A DNA stretch of 64,000 nt from Mycobacterium sp. DL (GCF_039729195.1 NZ_CP155796.1:2232001-2296000); one strand, 5' to 3'. Counted from the first letter of the stretch, positions 35,082 to 44,819 are shown. Notes: a model not told the origin generated them from the sequence alone. Translations and numbers: made by a program.

Positions 35082-36596
35082 ATGACCCAAGAACTCGACG
35101 CCGTGCGGACGTCGGACCGCGACAAGCTTATGACCACCGAGCTCGTCCCCGAGCAGATTCTGCCCAAGGTGATGAGCACCTTCGGGCTGACGGCTGCCTA
35201 TGTCTTCATCATCTGCTGGGTCACCGGCTCGTCGATCATGGCCGCGGGCGGTTGGACTGCCATCCCGATGTGGGTGCTGGGCATCCTGACCTTCCTGGTC
35301 CCGGCCGGAATGGCGGTGGTGGAACTCGGCAACCTCTGGCCCGGCCAAGGCGGTGTGTACATCTGGGCCTACCGCACCATGGGCGAGAAATGGGGCTTCA
35401 TCGGCGGCTATCTGTCGTGGGTACCGGTGATCCTCAATGCGGCGTCATCACCGGCGGTGGTGTTGCAGTTCCTGCTGTTGGCGTTCCACACCGAGCTGGG
35501 GCTGACGACCAGCATCGTCCTGCAGCTGGTGATCTTGTGGACGGTGATCGGGCTGGCGCTGGCCAAGCTGGCCGCCAACCAGAAGATCATGAACGTCGTC
35601 TTCGTCGTGTACGGCGTTCTGACGTTGACGATCTTCATCTGCGGTCTGCTCTTCGCCGTCGAGAACGGCTCTGCCACCCCGTTCAGCTGGGCGGAGGCCA
35701 CGATCCCCAACTTCGCGGTCGCGGGATTCCTGTACGGGACCGTGTTGCTGTACCTGCTCGGCGTGGAGACGCCCTACAACATGGGCGCGGAGTTCCTGTC
35801 GGTGCGCAGGAGCGGACCGCGGATGATCCTGTGGGGTTCCACAGCGCTGGTGGCCATCTACCTGCTGACCACACTCGGCACGATGATGGCCCTACCGGGT
35901 GACGAGATCGACCCGGTGACCGGTGTGATCGGCATGCTCGACGTGGCAGGTTTCCCAGGGTTGATGGAGATCTGTGCGGTGGTGCTGGCCGGGATCATCA
36001 TCGTGGCGTTGATGACCTATCAGGTGGCGTATTCACGGCTGATCTTCGTCTCCGGTCTGGAGCGTCACCTGCCGCGGATCTTCACCCACCTCAACCCGCG
36101 CACCCGTAACCCCGTGTCCGCCATCTTGATCCAAGGTGTCATCTCGTCGCTGATCCTGGTCGGGCTGTACTCCCAGAGCAGCATGGCCAACGTGACGATC
36201 TACCTACAGGGTGGGTTGAGCACCGTCTGGCTGCTCTCCGGCTTCTTCTTCCTGATCCCGTTGATCGTCGCACGCAAGAAGTACGCGGATCGGTATGTCA
36301 ACGAGAAGTTCTGGCGCATCCCGGGCGGCATGGTCGGTGTGTGGCTCGTGGTGATCGTCGGCTCGGTGGGAACCGTCGGTGGCATCTACTACTCGTTCGT
36401 CACCCCGTGGATCGACGTGCCGCAGGCCACCTGGATGACGTGGGTCGGCGGCATCAGCCTGGGCATGTTCGCCCTCGGCCTGGTCGTGTACATCTTCGGA
36501 CGCCGGTCGGCACACAAGACCAGTCAGGAAGATTCGCTGGCACACCTGGCCGTGTTCGACCTCACCAAAACCGATACGGAGGAACCCACGAAATGA
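35082..36596 (+). CDS. APC-superfamily amino acid/amine permease
   Basis: 504 residues, about 12 transmembrane helices, of the amino acid-polyamine-organocation type. The opening helix is TAAYVFIICWVTGSSIMAAG. Then come VELGNLWPGQGGVYIWAY, the conserved GVETPYNMGAEF region of helix 6 and YSRLIFVSGLERHLPRIF after helix 8. ATG 35082 (MTQELD) follows GGAG; a TTG one codon earlier is unlikely. The stop overlaps the start of a copper amine oxidase gene, so the imported substrate is probably a primary amine. That is inferred from linkage. Confidence 0.88.
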   Translation: MTQELDAVRTSDRDKLMTTELVPEQILPKVMSTFGLTAAYVFIICWVTGSSIMAAGGWTAIPMWVLGILTFLVPAGMAVVELGNLWPGQGGVYIWAYRTMGEKWGFIGGYLSWVPVILNAASSPAVVLQFLLLAFHTELGLTTSIVLQLVILWTVIGLALAKLAANQKIMNVVFVVYGVLTLTIFICGLLFAVENGSATPFSWAEATIPNFAVAGFLYGTVLLYLLGVETPYNMGAEFLSVRRSGPRMILWGSTALVAIYLLTTLGTMMALPGDEIDPVTGVIGMLDVAGFPGLMEICAVVLAGIIIVALMTYQVAYSRLIFVSGLERHLPRIFTHLNPRTRNPVSAILIQGVISSLILVGLYSQSSMANVTIYLQGGLSTVWLLSGFFFLIPLIVARKKYADRYVNEKFWRIPGGMVGVWLVVIVGSVGTVGGIYYSFVTPWIDVPQATWMTWVGGISLGMFALGLVVYIFGRRSAHKTSQEDSLAHLAVFDLTKTDTEEPTK

Positions 36597-38569
36597 CCAT
36601 GGACAGCACGGTACTGAGCGAGCCGGGCACCGGTGATTCAGTCCGCTATCCTCTGGACCCGCTCTCGGGCTCTGAGATCGAGTCCGCCGCACGGATCATT
36701 TCCGGATCCGAATACGGCACCCCCACATTGAAGTTCGTGATGATCCAGCTCGCGGAACCGGACAAGAACGCCGAGTTGACGTTCGATCCGGCGATCCCGG
36801 TGCCCCGGCGGGCGTTCGTCACCATGTACGACGCCGCGGCGAAGATGATCTACGAGGCCGTGGTGGACGTCCTTGCGGGCACCGTCGACGCCTGGACGGC
36901 CATCCCGGGACGGTTCCCGTCCTACCTCGTCGAGCACATGATCGGGGTGGAGGAGAAGGTGCGGGAGGATCCGCGCTGGCAGGAGGCGATGCGCAAGCGA
37001 GGCGTCACCGACTTCAGCCTCGCAATGATCGACCCGTGGCCGGCCGGCTACTACGGCGCACAGGACCATTACGACAATTCCGCTCTGGTCTGCCGGCCGT
37101 TGACGTTCATGCGGGCGGCACCGTCGGAGCACGGGTACGCGCGGCCGGTCGAGGGCCTGATCGTCACCTTCGACCTCGATGCGATGGAGGTCATCGACAT
37201 CGAGGATCACGGGGTGGTGCCGTTGCCGCCGACGGCAGGAAATTACGCCGAGGAGTTCATGTTCGACCCGAACAATCGGCCGGCGTTCACCGAATTCCGT
37301 TCCGACGTCAAGCCGATCGAGATCACCCAGCCCGACGGGCCGAGCTTCACCGTCGACGGGTGGCAGGTGCGATGGCAGAAGTGGGCCATGCGGATCGGGT
37401 TCAACCCGCGCGAGGGCATCACGCTGCACGAGGTCTCCTACACCGACCGCGGTGAGACCCGGCCCATCATGTACCGGGCGTCACTCTCGGAGATGGTGGT
37501 GCCCTACGGCGACAGCTCGCCGACCCACTGGAACAAGAACGTCTTCGACATGGGTGAGGTGGGCATGGGGTTCTCGGCCAACCCACTACGTCTGGGCTGT
37601 GACTGTCTCGGCGAGATCCACTACTTCGACGGCACTGTCAACGACTCCGACGGCAACGCTGTGGTCATCCCCAACGCCATCTGCATGCACGAGGAGGACT
37701 ACGGAATCTCGTGGAAGCACACCGATTTCCGGACCGAGGAGGTCGAGGTGCGGCGGTCCCGCCGCCTGGTGATCTCGATGATCTGCACCGTCGGCAACTA
37801 CGAGTACGGCTTCTTCTGGTACTTCTACAACGATGCGTCGATCGAGGTCGAGGTCAAGCTCTCGGGAGTGCTGACCACGGGAGCGATCGAAGACGGCGAG
37901 CAGCCGCGATGGGGCAAGATGGTGGCCCCTGGAATCTACGGACCCAACCATCAGCACTTCTTCAACTTCCGGCTGGACATGAGCATCGACGGTCCGGGTA
38001 ACACTGTCTACGAGGTGGACTCGATTCCGGAGCCGGACCCGGCGCGCAATCCGCACCACAACGCCTGGATCACCCAGGACACCGTGGTCGCTTCGGAGTC
38101 CGATGGGGCGCGGGACTGGAACTGGTCGACCGGCAGGTACTGGAAGGTCGCGAACCCGTCGAAGATCAACGAGTTGGGGCAGCCGGTGGCCTACAAGCTC
38201 ACCCCCAAGGATGTGGTGCCGGTGATGGTGCAGGAGGGATCCCACATCTACGACCGGGCACGATTCGTCCAGCACAACCTGTGGGTCACGAAGTACGACC
38301 CGGCGGAGAGGTTCGCGGCGGGCGACTACATGTACCAGTCAGCCGATGTCCAGGGTCTTCCGGAGTTCATCGCCGATGACGCACCGCTGGAGGACACCGA
38401 TGTGGTGCTCTGGTACACCGTGGGCGCCCACCACGTGGTGCGCCCCGAGGACTGGCCGGTGATGCCGTGCGCCTACACCGGATTCCACCTCAAGCCGGTG
38501 GGCTTCTTCGACGGAAACCCGGCCCTCGACATCCCGCCGTCGCCGCCGAAGGCCTGCCACCAGCACTGA
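36593..38569 (+). CDS. Primary (copper/TPQ) amine oxidase
   Basis: 658 residues. The copper amine oxidase family oxidises primary amines to aldehydes with release of ammonia and hydrogen peroxide. The topaquinone precursor is Y403 in TVGNYEY, the catalytic base is D319 in VFDMGEVGMG, and copper ligands are H453 and H455 (NHQHF) plus a histidine of AHHVVRPEDWPVMP (613-614). No signal peptide is seen, so it is likely cytosolic, as in Arthrobacter-type enzymes. ATG 36593 overlaps the permease stop (ATGA). Together they form an amine uptake and oxidation unit. Confidence 0.94.
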   Translation: MTMDSTVLSEPGTGDSVRYPLDPLSGSEIESAARIISGSEYGTPTLKFVMIQLAEPDKNAELTFDPAIPVPRRAFVTMYDAAAKMIYEAVVDVLAGTVDAWTAIPGRFPSYLVEHMIGVEEKVREDPRWQEAMRKRGVTDFSLAMIDPWPAGYYGAQDHYDNSALVCRPLTFMRAAPSEHGYARPVEGLIVTFDLDAMEVIDIEDHGVVPLPPTAGNYAEEFMFDPNNRPAFTEFRSDVKPIEITQPDGPSFTVDGWQVRWQKWAMRIGFNPREGITLHEVSYTDRGETRPIMYRASLSEMVVPYGDSSPTHWNKNVFDMGEVGMGFSANPLRLGCDCLGEIHYFDGTVNDSDGNAVVIPNAICMHEEDYGISWKHTDFRTEEVEVRRSRRLVISMICTVGNYEYGFFWYFYNDASIEVEVKLSGVLTTGAIEDGEQPRWGKMVAPGIYGPNHQHFFNFRLDMSIDGPGNTVYEVDSIPEPDPARNPHHNAWITQDTVVASESDGARDWNWSTGRYWKVANPSKINELGQPVAYKLTPKDVVPVMVQEGSHIYDRARFVQHNLWVTKYDPAERFAAGDYMYQSADVQGLPEFIADDAPLEDTDVVLWYTVGAHHVVRPEDWPVMPCAYTGFHLKPVGFFDGNPALDIPPSPPKACHQH

Positions 38570-38598
38570 CCGTCGGCGCGTCTCTACAGTTGGAGGCT

Positions 38599-39285
38599 AT
38601 GAATGAAGGTGGCGCACTTCATCCCGGAGACACGCTCACAACCGCGTCTCTGAGCCTGTGTGTCGGTGGGCTGCTGCAGACGTGGACCGAGCCCGGTGGT
38701 CCACGGCTGTGGTCGGTGCCGGAAGCGCAGGGGTTGCAGTCCATTCAGGGCACGGGTGTCATCGGTCGATCGCTTCGGGCGCCCAGGCGATTTCGTGAGA
38801 CTGCTTTGCTCTCCGAGAGCACCGGGACATTGCTGCTCCAACCTCGTTTCCCGACACGCACCGAGGACGGTGACCTGCGATTCGAGGCCAAGGCGTTACG
38901 CGTCGCCCCGGCCACGGAGCTACCCACGTCAACGCAGGACGACGTCCGAGCGCTTCTGGTCCAGAGCATCAAGCACTGTCTGAGCAGTGGGGAGTTCTTC
39001 GCCGTCGAACGGGGCGGCTGGAACGCCCCGGCCGAACCGTTCTGTCTTTTCATTCTGCTCCCCGACGACGACGGGTCGATCAGCGTGATCGAGACCGCGC
39101 CGCCGCCTGACTCCTCGGAGACCTGGCAGCCACACATCGTTGCGGGCCAAGACAGGACGAGCATCGGCGCCCCGGCGTCGGCGACCTCGATCGACGCGGC
39201 GCCCTCGATCATGATGGCAGCGATCGAGACGTGGGGGTTGGCGCCCTGGGATCTGGCACTCACCTTCGGCCGACCTGCTCCGTGA
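38599..39285 (+). CDS. Hypothetical protein
   Basis: 228 residues, unrecognised. Composition is soluble and slightly acidic, with a beta-rich centre (TALLSESTGTLLLQPRF, EPFCLFILLPDDDGSISVIETA) and no membrane segment or signal. ATG 38599 has GGAGG only 2 nt upstream, which is short; the frame is open further 5' but overlaps the amine oxidase end. It lies on the same strand 29 nt after the amine oxidase and could be its last operon member. Confidence 0.6.
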   Translation: MNEGGALHPGDTLTTASLSLCVGGLLQTWTEPGGPRLWSVPEAQGLQSIQGTGVIGRSLRAPRRFRETALLSESTGTLLLQPRFPTRTEDGDLRFEAKALRVAPATELPTSTQDDVRALLVQSIKHCLSSGEFFAVERGGWNAPAEPFCLFILLPDDDGSISVIETAPPPDSSETWQPHIVAGQDRTSIGAPASATSIDAAPSIMMAAIETWGLAPWDLALTFGRPAP

Positions 39286-39300
39286 ACCGCCAGCTCGGTG

Positions 39301-40206
39301 TCATCGGTCAAATCGTTGGTAGCCGATCACCGATGCCAGTGTGAGCCCGACGTGGCCTTCTGAACCCGGGGTCGCCAGGTACAGCACCAGCCGCTGGCCG
39401 GAGGTGTTGTCACACAGCACTTCCCGCTGTAGTTCGAGGAGCCCGAGTTCGGGGTGGACGATGCCGCACTGCCTGGCGGCCACAGCGTTGGTAGCCGGTC
39501 TCGTGCGCCAGAGCTCTGCGAACTCTCCACTGCGATCGAGCAGCGCGCTCACCAGATCGCCTGCTGCGCGGCGGGAGGGGTTGAGGCCCACACTGCGACG
39601 AAGGTCGGCGGTGATTTCGGCGCCGATCGTCGACTGTTCACCGGCGGCGAAGTGTTGCCGTTCGGCCGGGTCGGTGAACCACCGGTAGTAGCTGCTGCGT
39701 GCCCAACCGGTGTGATACATCTGCTCCCCGAAAAGATATGCTGCCGTCGGTGTTTGGTGCAGGACCCGCCCGATCGGGTCGACGGCCAGGGCGGGTGTGT
39801 CGGCGAGCCTGTCGAGTACATGCATGAGACCGGGCTCGATGTGTGCGATGACGTCGATGCGGTCGGCTTCACGGTATCCCGCCGCAGAAAAGAGTCGGTC
39901 GCGGTCGGCGCTACTGAACCGCAGGCCGCGCGCTATCGAGGCGATCATCGTCGGCGATGGTCGCGGCCCACAGTGCCGGTCCACGCGACGGCGTTCCAGC
40001 CGACTGTAATAGGCAGTCGACATCGAACACAGCGCCGCTACTTCCTCACGCCGTAAACCCGGGGTGCGTCGGCGCCGTCCCCGCGGCATCCCGACGTCTT
40101 CGGGCTGTAGCGCCCGTCGCCGGGCGCGGAGCAGTCTGGCCACATCGGCGAGATCGATCCCGTCGGACACCACGTGTTGATGATCGTGCCGGATCAGAGA
40201 CAGCAC
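39301..40206 (-). CDS. XRE-family regulator with MmyB-like ligand-binding domain
   Basis: About 301 residues. An N-terminal helix-turn-helix has RTPGLRREEVAALCSMSTAYYSRLERRR, with LRREEVA and YYSRLE as landmarks. The C-terminal MmyB domain has DTPALAVDPIGRVLHQTPTA, WARSSYYRWFTDPAER and HPELGLLELQREVL. MmyB-type regulators control nearby redox or hydrolase genes and bind small hydrophobic ligands. The GTG start at 40206 is uncertain; GTG 40170-40173 would fit the usual N-terminus better. It is followed upstream by the secreted SnoaL-like gene on the same strand. Confidence 0.85.
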   Translation of the reverse strand: MLSLIRHDHQHVVSDGIDLADVARLLRARRRALQPEDVGMPRGRRRRTPGLRREEVAALCSMSTAYYSRLERRRVDRHCGPRPSPTMIASIARGLRFSSADRDRLFSAAGYREADRIDVIAHIEPGLMHVLDRLADTPALAVDPIGRVLHQTPTAAYLFGEQMYHTGWARSSYYRWFTDPAERQHFAAGEQSTIGAEITADLRRSVGLNPSRRAAGDLVSALLDRSGEFAELWRTRPATNAVAARQCGIVHPELGLLELQREVLCDNTSGQRLVLYLATPGSEGHVGLTLASVIGYQRFDR

Positions 40207-40243
40207 AAAGGGTCCAACGATCCGCGGATCAACCGTCCGTGGG

Positions 40244-40768
40244 TCATGCCGGGACCCGTTGCAGTAGTTCGTCGAGCACCACGAGGTCCAGATACGCCGT
40301 CACGCGCACCACCCGTTCGTCACGCATCGTCATCACCCAGGCGTAGCTGTTGACGTACGGAAGGCCATCACGTGCGGTCGCGGTGCCCTGCCAGAGCGCC
40401 ACGACCACATCGTCTGTGGTGATCAATTCCCGTATGTCGGCCTGGATAGGGCCGGTGAGGCGGGTCTGGACGGGACCTGCGCCGTCGCGAAGGAACTCTG
40501 ATCGGCTCGTGTAGGTCGTCGGGTCCACCGCTCGCGCAACCGTCCACTGCACGTCCTCGGACAGGATCGAGAAGAAGCTGTTCTCATCGCTGACGCCCCG
40601 TGCGAAGGCCTCGCGCACGACTTGGGCGTTGCGTTGCTCCTGGTCGGTGCGGGTGAGGTCTTGGGCACTGCTCGTCGCGCTGGTACCGACCGTCACCAGT
40701 GCCACCAGGACAGCGGCGATCACCATCGTGACGACGCGTGGTCTTGTTCGAAGCAAAGAAAATGTCAT
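40244..40768 (-). CDS. Exported SnoaL-like protein
   Basis: 174 residues. A signal peptide (residues 1-36, RVVTMVIAAVLVALVTVG then ATSSAQ) precedes a SnoaL-like/NTF2 domain with NAQVVREAFARGVSDENSFF, ILSEDVQWTVARAVDP, IRELITTDDVVVALWQG and YAWVMTMRDERVVRVTAYLD. ATG 40768 is chosen because it starts the signal peptide directly. The gene is read toward an MmyB-type regulator and is divergent from a hydrolase gene. Exported SnoaL-like proteins are uncommon; the role is unknown. Confidence 0.75.
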   Translation of the reverse strand: MTFSLLRTRPRVVTMVIAAVLVALVTVGTSATSSAQDLTRTDQEQRNAQVVREAFARGVSDENSFFSILSEDVQWTVARAVDPTTYTSRSEFLRDGAGPVQTRLTGPIQADIRELITTDDVVVALWQGTATARDGLPYVNSYAWVMTMRDERVVRVTAYLDLVVLDELLQRVPA

Positions 40769-40965
40769 GGCCCCGAACGTAGAGACGCAGACGCGATTGT
40801 GGGAGGCCGTAGTACACCCAGGTACGGCGGTATGCCCAGGCACGGCGGACTGCCGATCGGGGGAATGTTGAGCGCTGAATGTGGTTGATCAATAACGGCA
40901 CTATCGGTGCAGTGTGGCTGACAACCTCAGCCCGTTCAATCCCGAATCGAGGAGTCGGTCTAGCC

Positions 40966-41907
40966 ATGGCGAGCACAGTGCGGGACGTGACGATACCGCG
41001 CGGGACAACATATCTCGCGGGCCAGGAGCATCTGCCGGAGAACTTCGCCGACGATGGCAGGCACGCCGCCATCGTCATCTCCACACCGGGTAGCAGCGTC
41101 AAGGAGCAGATCGGCGCGGTATACGGATCACGGCTGGCGGACCTCGGTTTCGTCGCTGTGGCGTTCGACCCGGCTTTTCAAGGTCAGAGTGGCGGAGAGC
41201 CACGGGACCTCGAGGATCCCTACGCACGGGCCGACGATATCCGGTATGCGGTCGATCACCTGATCGGGCAACACCACGTCGACGAGGGCCGGATCGGAAT
41301 CCTGGGCATCTGTGCGGGAGGCGGATACGCGGTGCACACGGCCATGACCGATCATCGACTGCGGGCTGTGGCCACGGTGGTTCCCGTGAACATCGGTCGA
41401 GCATTCCGCGATGCGGCGACGGCTACGCCGGATGGTGTGGCTTCGGCGCTGGACTCGGTCGCGCAGCAACGTACCGCCGCGGCCCGGGGCGGCGAGGAGG
41501 TCCGCGCTCACTGGCTTCCCGAATCTCCCGAACAAGCTGTTGCGCAGGGCATTTCGGACCCTGACGTCTTGGATGCGATCCGGTTCTATCGGACCTCACG
41601 AGGATTCAACAAGCACAGCACCAATCGCCGTCTGTCTCGCAGCGACGCGTTGCTTCTCGGTTTCGACGCGTTCCACCTCGCCGACACGCTACTCACCCAA
41701 CCACTGCAGGTCATCGTTGGTGGTCGCATCGGTACGACCGGCTCGTACGACGACGGCATGGCGCTGGGGGAGGCAGCGCCGAATGCGCAGGATGTCCTCG
41801 TCATCGACGGCGCCGGCCACTATGACCTGTATGACGACCCGACGTACGTCGACCAGGCGGTTCGGCAACTGGGTACGTTCTTCACCGAGCACCTCGGGAT
41901 GAGGTAG
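40966..41907 (+). CDS. Alpha/beta hydrolase with cysteine at the nucleophile elbow
   Basis: 313 residues. The fold matches dienelactone-hydrolase/YuaR-like alpha/beta hydrolases: VISTPGSSVKEQIG, FVAVAFDPAFQGQSGG, ILGICAGGGYAV, LQVIVGGRIGTTGSYDDG and IDGAGHYDLYDDP. The elbow reads GICAGGG, with Cys where most have Ser, as in dienelactone hydrolase. ATG 40966 follows GAGGAG at about 12 nt. It precedes an MmyB-type regulator 53 bp downstream, which probably controls it. Confidence 0.85.
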   Translation: MASTVRDVTIPRGTTYLAGQEHLPENFADDGRHAAIVISTPGSSVKEQIGAVYGSRLADLGFVAVAFDPAFQGQSGGEPRDLEDPYARADDIRYAVDHLIGQHHVDEGRIGILGICAGGGYAVHTAMTDHRLRAVATVVPVNIGRAFRDAATATPDGVASALDSVAQQRTAAARGGEEVRAHWLPESPEQAVAQGISDPDVLDAIRFYRTSRGFNKHSTNRRLSRSDALLLGFDAFHLADTLLTQPLQVIVGGRIGTTGSYDDGMALGEAAPNAQDVLVIDGAGHYDLYDDPTYVDQAVRQLGTFFTEHLGMR

Positions 41908-41960
41908 CGGGGGTCTGGCGATCCCTGGCTGGCGCCCCCGTCCTTGGTCACAATGGACGC

Positions 41961-42866
41961 ATGGACCAGGGGCAGTTGGCCGATTTCCTGCGCAGTCGAC
42001 GCGAAGCGCTGACCCCACAAGACGTGGGGCTGCCTCAGGGGCCTCGTCGGCGAACCGCCGGGTTGCGCCGCGAGGAGGTCGCGGCACTGGCCATGATCTC
42101 GACCGACTACTACTGCCGAATGGAGCAACGGCGGGCACCACAACCGTCGAAAGAGGTGGTGACGTCCCTCGCGCGCGCCCTGCGACTGTCTGTGGACGAA
42201 CGCGATCACCTGTTCCGGTTGGCGGGGCACAACGCCCCGGCGCGCACCGTGATCGGCGAGCAGGTCAGTCCGGCCACCATGCGGATCCTGGATCGGCTGC
42301 AGGACACCCCGGCGCAGGTGGTGTCGGCACTCGGTGAGGCGTTGGTTCAGACGCCCGCGGCACGCGCCCTGCTCGGTGATCAGACGTCCTATCGGGGTTT
42401 TGCGCGCAGCGTGGTGTACCGGTGGTTCACCGATGACAATGCTCGCGCAATGTACCCGGAGGACGATCACCTCGGGATCGCGCGGTCCTTCGTCGCCGGC
42501 ACCCGGGTGGCCTACGTGCGTGACGGTGCCGGTTCACGGGCGGCCCAGTATGTCGATGCGCTGTTGAGCTGCAGCACCGAGTTCGCCGAGCTGTGGAAGC
42601 AGCATGACGTCGCGCACCACCATGAGCTCACCAAACGCATCATTCATCCGAAGTTGGGTCTTCTCGAACTGCAGTGTCAGGCACTCCTGGACCCGGTTCA
42701 GCTGCACTCGCTGCTGGTGTTCACCGCGGAGCCGGGATCACCCAGTCACACCAAGCTGGCCGCACTCGGTGCGGACCCGGACTCCTTTCTGCGTGACCGT
42801 CACGAGCCGTCGCAGGACGCCCGATCCACGACTGCCGACCTGATCACGGCCGAGGGCCGGTTGTAG
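41961..42866 (+). CDS. XRE-family regulator with MmyB-like ligand-binding domain
   Basis: 301 residues, paralogous to the regulator at 39301-40206. HTH: RRTAGLRREEVAALAMIS with DYYCRMEQRR. MmyB domain: DTPAQVVSALGEALVQTPAA, FARSVVYRWFTDDNAR and HPKLGLLELQCQAL. It lies between a hydrolase gene and a short-chain dehydrogenase gene on the same strand, the typical surroundings of MmyB-type regulators in actinobacteria. ATG 41961. The ligand is unknown. Confidence 0.88.
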   Translation: MDQGQLADFLRSRREALTPQDVGLPQGPRRRTAGLRREEVAALAMISTDYYCRMEQRRAPQPSKEVVTSLARALRLSVDERDHLFRLAGHNAPARTVIGEQVSPATMRILDRLQDTPAQVVSALGEALVQTPAARALLGDQTSYRGFARSVVYRWFTDDNARAMYPEDDHLGIARSFVAGTRVAYVRDGAGSRAAQYVDALLSCSTEFAELWKQHDVAHHHELTKRIIHPKLGLLELQCQALLDPVQLHSLLVFTAEPGSPSHTKLAALGADPDSFLRDRHEPSQDARSTTADLITAEGRL

Positions 42867-43003
42867 CGAGGCCCGCATCCCTTCAGTGATCCCCGGGTCG
42901 GGGGAGGGATCGGCAGTCAGCGGATAACCACGCCCTGAATGTGATTCGTGGGAGCTGACACCGTGGAGGACATTCGAGCCGACAACACACTGAGGAGAAT
43001 TTG

Positions 43004-43945
43004 ATGGCGCGCAGAGCGGACGTGGTCATACCCGACCTGACAGGCAGGTTGGTGGTGTTGACCGGGGGCAGCGACGGTGTCGGTTTCGGGTTGGCGGGCC
43101 GGCTGGCCGCCGCCGGCGCCGAAGTCGTCCTTCCGGTGCGTAACCCGGAGAAGGGCCGAAGCGCCGTCGACCGCATCACCGCCGCCGTACCCGGGTCCCG
43201 CGTCAGCATCAGGCGACTGGACCTGTCGTCGCTGCAGTCGGTGGCCGACCTCGCCGGTGAGTTGGTCACCGAGGGCCGGCCCATTCACGTGTTGATCAAC
43301 AACGCCGGGGTGATGAACCCACCGGAGCGACGGACCACTGTCGACGGATTCGAATTGCAGTGGGGCACGAATCATCTCGGTCACTTCGCGCTCACCGCCC
43401 GGCTGATGCCGTTGTTGACCGCAGGCGGGGCCCGGGTCACGACGCAGTCGAGTATCGCGGCACGGTCGAACGCCATCAACTGGGACGATCCCAACTTCGA
43501 GAAGTCCTACTCGGTGGGCAAGGCATACAGCCAGTCCAAGATCGCCAACCTGATGTTCGGCCTGGAGCTGAACCGCCGCAGTGCGCAGGCCGGCTGGGGC
43601 ATCACCAGCAACGTCTCCCACCCGGGCGTCACCGCCACCAATCTGCTGGCAGCCCAACCGCACATGGGCCGCTCCCGCGACACGATGTCGGTTCGTCTGA
43701 TCCGATCGTTCGCGCGCATGGGATTCTTCACCCAAACCGTCGACCAAGGACTTCTGCCTGCCCTGTATGCGGCGACCAATCCAGACGCCGAGGGCGGAAA
43801 GTTCTACGGGCCCAAAGGATTCCAGCATACGGCGGGTGCGCCGGCCGAGCAGGAGGTCTACGAGCCGGCGAGGGATATGTCCGATGCCGCCCGGCTCTGG
43901 GAGCTGTCCGAGGGGCTCGTCGGGCTGCGCTTCGCGATGCGGTAG
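43004..43945 (+). CDS. Short-chain dehydrogenase/reductase
   Basis: 313 residues, long-type SDR resembling retinol dehydrogenase/oxidoreductase forms. The cofactor loop is [16 protein letters not shown], followed by [11 protein letters not shown]. Catalytic residues are Ser in [10 protein letters not shown] and the YSQSK pair (Y and K). Arg in VRNPEKGR after strand 2 suggests NADP preference. ATG 43004 has GAGGAG 6 nt upstream. It is probably the redox target of the MmyB-type regulator upstream, 137 bp away. Confidence 0.88.
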   Translation: MARRADVVIPDLTGRLVVLTGGSDGVGFGLAGRLAAAGAEVVLPVRNPEKGRSAVDRITAAVPGSRVSIRRLDLSSLQSVADLAGELVTEGRPIHVLINNAGVMNPPERRTTVDGFELQWGTNHLGHFALTARLMPLLTAGGARVTTQSSIAARSNAINWDDPNFEKSYSVGKAYSQSKIANLMFGLELNRRSAQAGWGITSNVSHPGVTATNLLAAQPHMGRSRDTMSVRLIRSFARMGFFTQTVDQGLLPALYAATNPDAEGGKFYGPKGFQHTAGAPAEQEVYEPARDMSDAARLWELSEGLVGLRFAMR

Positions 43946-43954
43946 GTGGTGGGG

Positions 43955-44785
43955 ATGCCGAGTTCGGTGAGTCAGAGACCCCGCTCACCCGCCGGGACCG
44001 ACAGCCCCCGGTCGCAGGCGGCCGGGCTTCTCACGTCGGCCATCAGTTGGCTCGGCGTCTCCCTCGTCGCGATCCTGTGCGTGAGCGGATTGCACTTCTG
44101 TCTGTACATCGCCCTCGCCTACATAGCGCCTCTCGTCGGTGGAGACCTCGAACGGTGGAACGGCAACTTCCTGCCGGGCTTGTTCAATGCGGACAACCCA
44201 GGCGCGACGGGTTCGATCGGCCTGCACTTTGTGACCGGTGCGGTGGTGATGGTGCTCGGCTGCGTTCAGCTGTTGGGCGTCGTGCGCGCACGGTGGCCGG
44301 GGATCCATCGGTGGATCGGGCGGTCGTATGTGGTGCTGGCCTTGCTGACTGCACTCGGTGGGCTCGGCTTCATCGTGCTGCAGGGCACGGTCGGTGCCGG
44401 CGCGATGAATGTCGGGTTCGGGTTGTACGGAATTCTGATGGTGGTGGCGGCCATCCAGACGTTCCGCCACGCACGCGCGGGTGACTTTCGCGCGCATCGC
44501 ACCTGGGCGATCCGGTTGTTCGCACTCGTGATCGCATCCTGGCTCTATCGGTTGGAGTACGGACTTTCAGGACTGCTGGAATGGGGCGGTCGCACACCGG
44601 ATTTTCGCGGGTGGTTCGACGTCGTGATGACTTTCTTCTTCTACCTTCCCAACCTCGCGGTCGCAGAACTGTACGTGCGCGCCCAGCGGTCCGACAGCTC
44701 AATCACTCTGCGTCTCAGCGCATGTGTGGCACTTGCGGTGTCGGTCCTCGTCGTCACGGCCGGGGTCTACGCACAGTTGTCCTGA
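43955..44785 (+). CDS. DUF2306-like membrane protein
   Basis: 276 residues with about seven hydrophobic helices. Landmarks are a long N-terminal tail, SIGLHFVTGAVVMVLGCVQL, GIHRWIGRSYVVLALLTALG and FRAHRTWAIRLFALVIASWLY. The paired histidines (LHF, IHRW, RAHRTW) are the DUF2306 pattern and could bind heme. ATG 43955 follows a G-rich site; GTG 43946 overlaps the end of the SDR gene and is possible. Likely co-transcribed with the SDR. Confidence 0.75.
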   Translation: MPSSVSQRPRSPAGTDSPRSQAAGLLTSAISWLGVSLVAILCVSGLHFCLYIALAYIAPLVGGDLERWNGNFLPGLFNADNPGATGSIGLHFVTGAVVMVLGCVQLLGVVRARWPGIHRWIGRSYVVLALLTALGGLGFIVLQGTVGAGAMNVGFGLYGILMVVAAIQTFRHARAGDFRAHRTWAIRLFALVIASWLYRLEYGLSGLLEWGGRTPDFRGWFDVVMTFFFYLPNLAVAELYVRAQRSDSSITLRLSACVALAVSVLVVTAGVYAQLS

Positions 44786-44819
44786 AGGCCGCCGACCGGG
44801 CGTCGTCACGAAGTGGCGC

